Below, in pieces: positions 49,409 to 51,368 of a DNA stretch of 51,368 bases. The notes beneath the pieces were generated by a model. It saw only the letters and a program-made list of their open reading frames with translations. It was not told the DNA's origin and ran no database searches. The stretch comes from an uncultured Lachnospiraceae bacterium (lineage in GTDB: Bacteria; Bacillota; Clostridia; Lachnospirales; Lachnospiraceae), in assembly GCA_902800325.1 (NCBI GenBank), contig CADCDW010000006.1, forward strand, positions 1 to 51,368, in the 5' to 3' direction. Each line of letters begins with the position of its first letter. Position 1 is the stretch's first letter. The position numbers and the translations under genes are program-made.

Positions 49409-51103
49409 TTGAATCAGGATAAAACAAGAGAAAAAATAGTCATAATATTAGGTATTTTGACAACATCCATGCTCCTTTTCGGCGTACTCTGTCTGTTTAT
49501 TTTCAAAATGAAGTTTGTTGGAAATATATATGAAGAAACGATTGAATACGGTGAGGGATGGACATACACAGATGGTGAAAAATGTGATCTGCTGGCGCTT
49601 GATTTCAATAAATCCGGAGCCATAGAACGGTCTGCGGATTGGAAGGAGTTAAGCGGCACGTCATTATGCTTTGAGACTACAAATCTTATATTTAATATTT
49701 ATCTGGATGATGAGCTTATATATGATTTTCATCCTAAGCTTGGCGGCCTTTATGGTAAGTATTACGGTGAATATCTTCATACAGTGAAGATTCCGACGTT
49801 TGACGAAGAAAAGGTTTTAAAGATTGAATATGAGGTACTTAGTACTGAAAGCAGATGGACACAGTTCAGATATATGGAAATAGGCAATTCGTGGAGTTAT
49901 ATTAAAAATGTGATTATCAATTATGCTCCGAGATTTGCCATATGTTTTCTTATATTTATGTTTGGATGTGTACTGGTAATATTTGGAGTGATTTTTGGAA
50001 AAACCAGTATGGGCTCGATAGAGACCGTATCTCTTGGAGTACTTGCTATGGCACTTAGCGTATGGACCAATGGCGGAACCCGGATATTTACGCTTATAAC
50101 CGGTAATTCTGCGGCAGTCAGGGCGGTCGAACATTTTACGTTGGTTCTTTTGCCTATGCCGGCGCTGTCATTTACGGCATATCTGACCAGAAGTTTTAAG
50201 AATATTTTTATATGGACTTCAACTGCTTTAACCGGCATCAATCTTGCTTTGAATATTATATTGGTAGCTACCGGAGTAACGGACTATCATGAGATTTTGA
50301 TTTATACACATATCAATATACTTATAGGATTTGTAATTATAATTTATCTTATTGTAAGTGCTCTTAAAAGAAAGGTGTTTGAAGGCAGGGGCGTCCTCCC
50401 GATGCTGGGTGCATTTATAGTTCTTATGTTTAGCGGCTTTCTTGATTTTGCCAATTACTATATGACAAAATCCACCGATGTAGCCAGATATACAAGAGTC
50501 GGATTGTTTATATTTGTCGCACTTCTCGGATTCCACGAGGTAAGAGAATCTATTCACGTAAGTGAAAAGAGTCTGGATGCTGATGAGAAAAACCGTCTCG
50601 CACACATAGACGGATTAACAGGTCTTTTGAATCGTCTTGCTTTTAGTGAGCGTGAGTCGGAGATAGCGAGAAAGAAAAACGGTATGTGCGTTTTTATCGA
50701 ATTTGATGTCAATAATCTTAAAAAGGTCAATGATAATTATGGACATACCGAGGGTGATAAGCACATCATAGGTGCAGCAAATGCAATTACAAAAAGCTTT
50801 GGACAGTATGGAGACATATATCGTGTAGGTGGAGATGAATTTATAGGTATTATAGAAGGCTTTGAAGCAGAGGCAATGGCAGCAGCAGCTTCCGAAGAAC
50901 TTATAAAGAATTACAATACCTACAATGAAAAGCATAATCCGCCGGTCAAGCTTGAAATTGCTTACGGCTATGCGGTTTATGACTATGACAGAGGAGACCC
51001 TGAGCAGGCAGAACGTATAGCGGATGATAAGATGTATGAATGTAAGCGCCTGCTTAAGCAAGAAGATGCCATCAACGAAGCTATGTCTAAGGCGGGGTAT
51101 TAA
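49409..51103 (+). CDS. 7TM-sensor diguanylate cyclase
   Basis: This 564-residue protein begins at TTG 49409 after AGAGGAG. An N-terminal membrane segment (about 10-33) precedes an extracytoplasmic domain (about 35-165) similar to 7TMR-DISMED, then seven membrane spans (about 170-385), a short coil and a GGDEF domain. GGDEF is at 474-478 in IYRVGGDEFIGI. The I-site position reads GQYG, so RxxD is absent and feedback inhibition is not expected, unlike the minus-strand paralogue. It probably senses an extracellular carbohydrate-like ligand. Motile or attachment control through c-di-GMP is inferred from the neighbouring CheX-like and surface protein genes. Confidence 0.88.
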   Translation: MNQDKTREKIVIILGILTTSMLLFGVLCLFIFKMKFVGNIYEETIEYGEGWTYTDGEKCDLLALDFNKSGAIERSADWKELSGTSLCFETTNLIFNIYLDDELIYDFHPKLGGLYGKYYGEYLHTVKIPTFDEEKVLKIEYEVLSTESRWTQFRYMEIGNSWSYIKNVIINYAPRFAICFLIFMFGCVLVIFGVIFGKTSMGSIETVSLGVLAMALSVWTNGGTRIFTLITGNSAAVRAVEHFTLVLLPMPALSFTAYLTRSFKNIFIWTSTALTGINLALNIILVATGVTDYHEILIYTHINILIGFVIIIYLIVSALKRKVFEGRGVLPMLGAFIVLMFSGFLDFANYYMTKSTDVARYTRVGLFIFVALLGFHEVRESIHVSEKSLDADEKNRLAHIDGLTGLLNRLAFSERESEIARKKNGMCVFIEFDVNNLKKVNDNYGHTEGDKHIIGAANAITKSFGQYGDIYRVGGDEFIGIIEGFEAEAMAAAASEELIKNYNTYNEKHNPPVKLEIAYGYAVYDYDRGDPEQAERIADDKMYECKRLLKQEDAINEAMSKAGY

Positions 51104-51254
51104 ACTCCGGTTTAGCGGGGTAAGGGTTGATTACATACCGCTCTATAATCGACACGCTTCGCGTGATGAATTACTCAATGATTTACTGTTATTTTATTTA
51201 TTGGTGCCCTTTTTATTTTCATTATATAATTTATGATTGCCAAAATCACTTAGT

Positions 51255-51368
51255 TTACCTATAAAAACTCAAGGTGCGACCATCTTATAGGTAATATTTC
51301 CGTTGATCAGTCTTATATAATTTGTGATTTACCTATAAGCACTCAAGATGCGACCGTCTTATAGGTAA
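51255..51368. repeat. two 40-nt palindromic repeats at the window edge
   Basis: Units at 51255-51294 and 51329-51368 each start TTACCTATAA and end TTATAGGTAA, a 10-bp perfect inverted repeat around an 18-20-nt centre CACTCAAGATGCGACC-like. They differ at 4 of 40 positions. A shared TTATATAATTT-TGATT precedes both, giving a 74-nt period. More copies may follow outside the window. The gap 51104-51254 has no gene. Confidence 0.85.

Noticed and set aside
51255..51368. Possible CRISPR array start (40-nt repeats, 34-nt spacer)
   Set aside because: The two units differ at 4 of 40 bases, are full palindromes, and the intervening sequence also contains a conserved lead-in shared by both units. No cas gene is nearby.

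Overview
The window looks like a chromosomal segment of a low-GC Clostridia, most likely a member of the Lachnospiraceae. This is inferred from the AT-rich, AGGAGG-led genes, a two-subunit iron-sulfur fumarate hydratase, dCache chemoreceptors and GGDEF proteins, a TGD-type sortase-anchored surface protein, and the DUF3791/DUF3990 cassettes common in that family. I could not run any search, so species is left open. Every gene I accept is on the + strand except one diguanylate cyclase (47000-48880).

Layout. 1-5.6 kb: housekeeping genes. The alpha and beta subunits of fumarate hydratase are separated by a chemoreceptor and a DUF4153-like membrane protein. 5.7-6.3 kb: a tRNA cluster (Ser-GCT, Asn-GTT, Cys-GCA) with two 74-bp tRNA-like repeats directly ahead of tRNA-Asn. 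6.5-9.8 kb: accessory DNA with a broken AAA-ATPase-like gene, a decayed zeta-like toxin beside an intact small upstream gene, and an intact ATPase plus small PD-(D/E)XK-like nuclease pair that is a candidate defence module. 10-11.1 kb: an aldo/keto reductase with two Fe-S clusters. 11.1-15.7 kb: a zone of gene wreckage (chemoreceptor, transposase, group II intron reverse transcriptase, SEFIR/TIR-like and RhuM fragments) around one intact HTH-DUF3791-DUF3990-small gene cassette.

15.7-36.1 kb is the centrepiece: a 20-kb BREX locus, brxA-brxB-brxC-pglX-(DUF2971)-pglZ, with the core protein sizes of type 1 BREX. No BrxL gene is present. The operon instead ends in a HEPN-SNF2 helicase and a sacsin/HSP90-like GHKL ATPase with a C-terminal Cys4 zinc motif. 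Between the DUF2971 gene and pglZ sits a second DUF3791-DUF3990-small gene cassette, flanked by a diverged duplicate of the first 82 codons of pglZ on one side and full-length pglZ on the other. A Fic enzyme follows the locus. Together the operon should modify host DNA (PglX), block phage replication (BrxC, PglZ and the helicase/GHKL pair), and may carry an embedded ADP-ribosyltransferase-like toxin as back-up; the last point is inference.

36-41 kb holds small and partly broken genes: a SpoVK remnant, a truncated MqsA-like antitoxin, DUF1653, a LURP-one-like protein, a very cationic 39-residue ORF and CinA/PncC. 41-51.4 kb has a 1499-residue repeat surface protein, a CheX-like protein, two membrane diguanylate cyclases separated by short tandem repeats, and at the window edge two 40-nt palindromic repeats.

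The most unusual points are the BREX variant with its nested cassette, the ATPase-nuclease pair, the tRNA-like repeats, and several repeated boundary sequences that mark where genes were cut.
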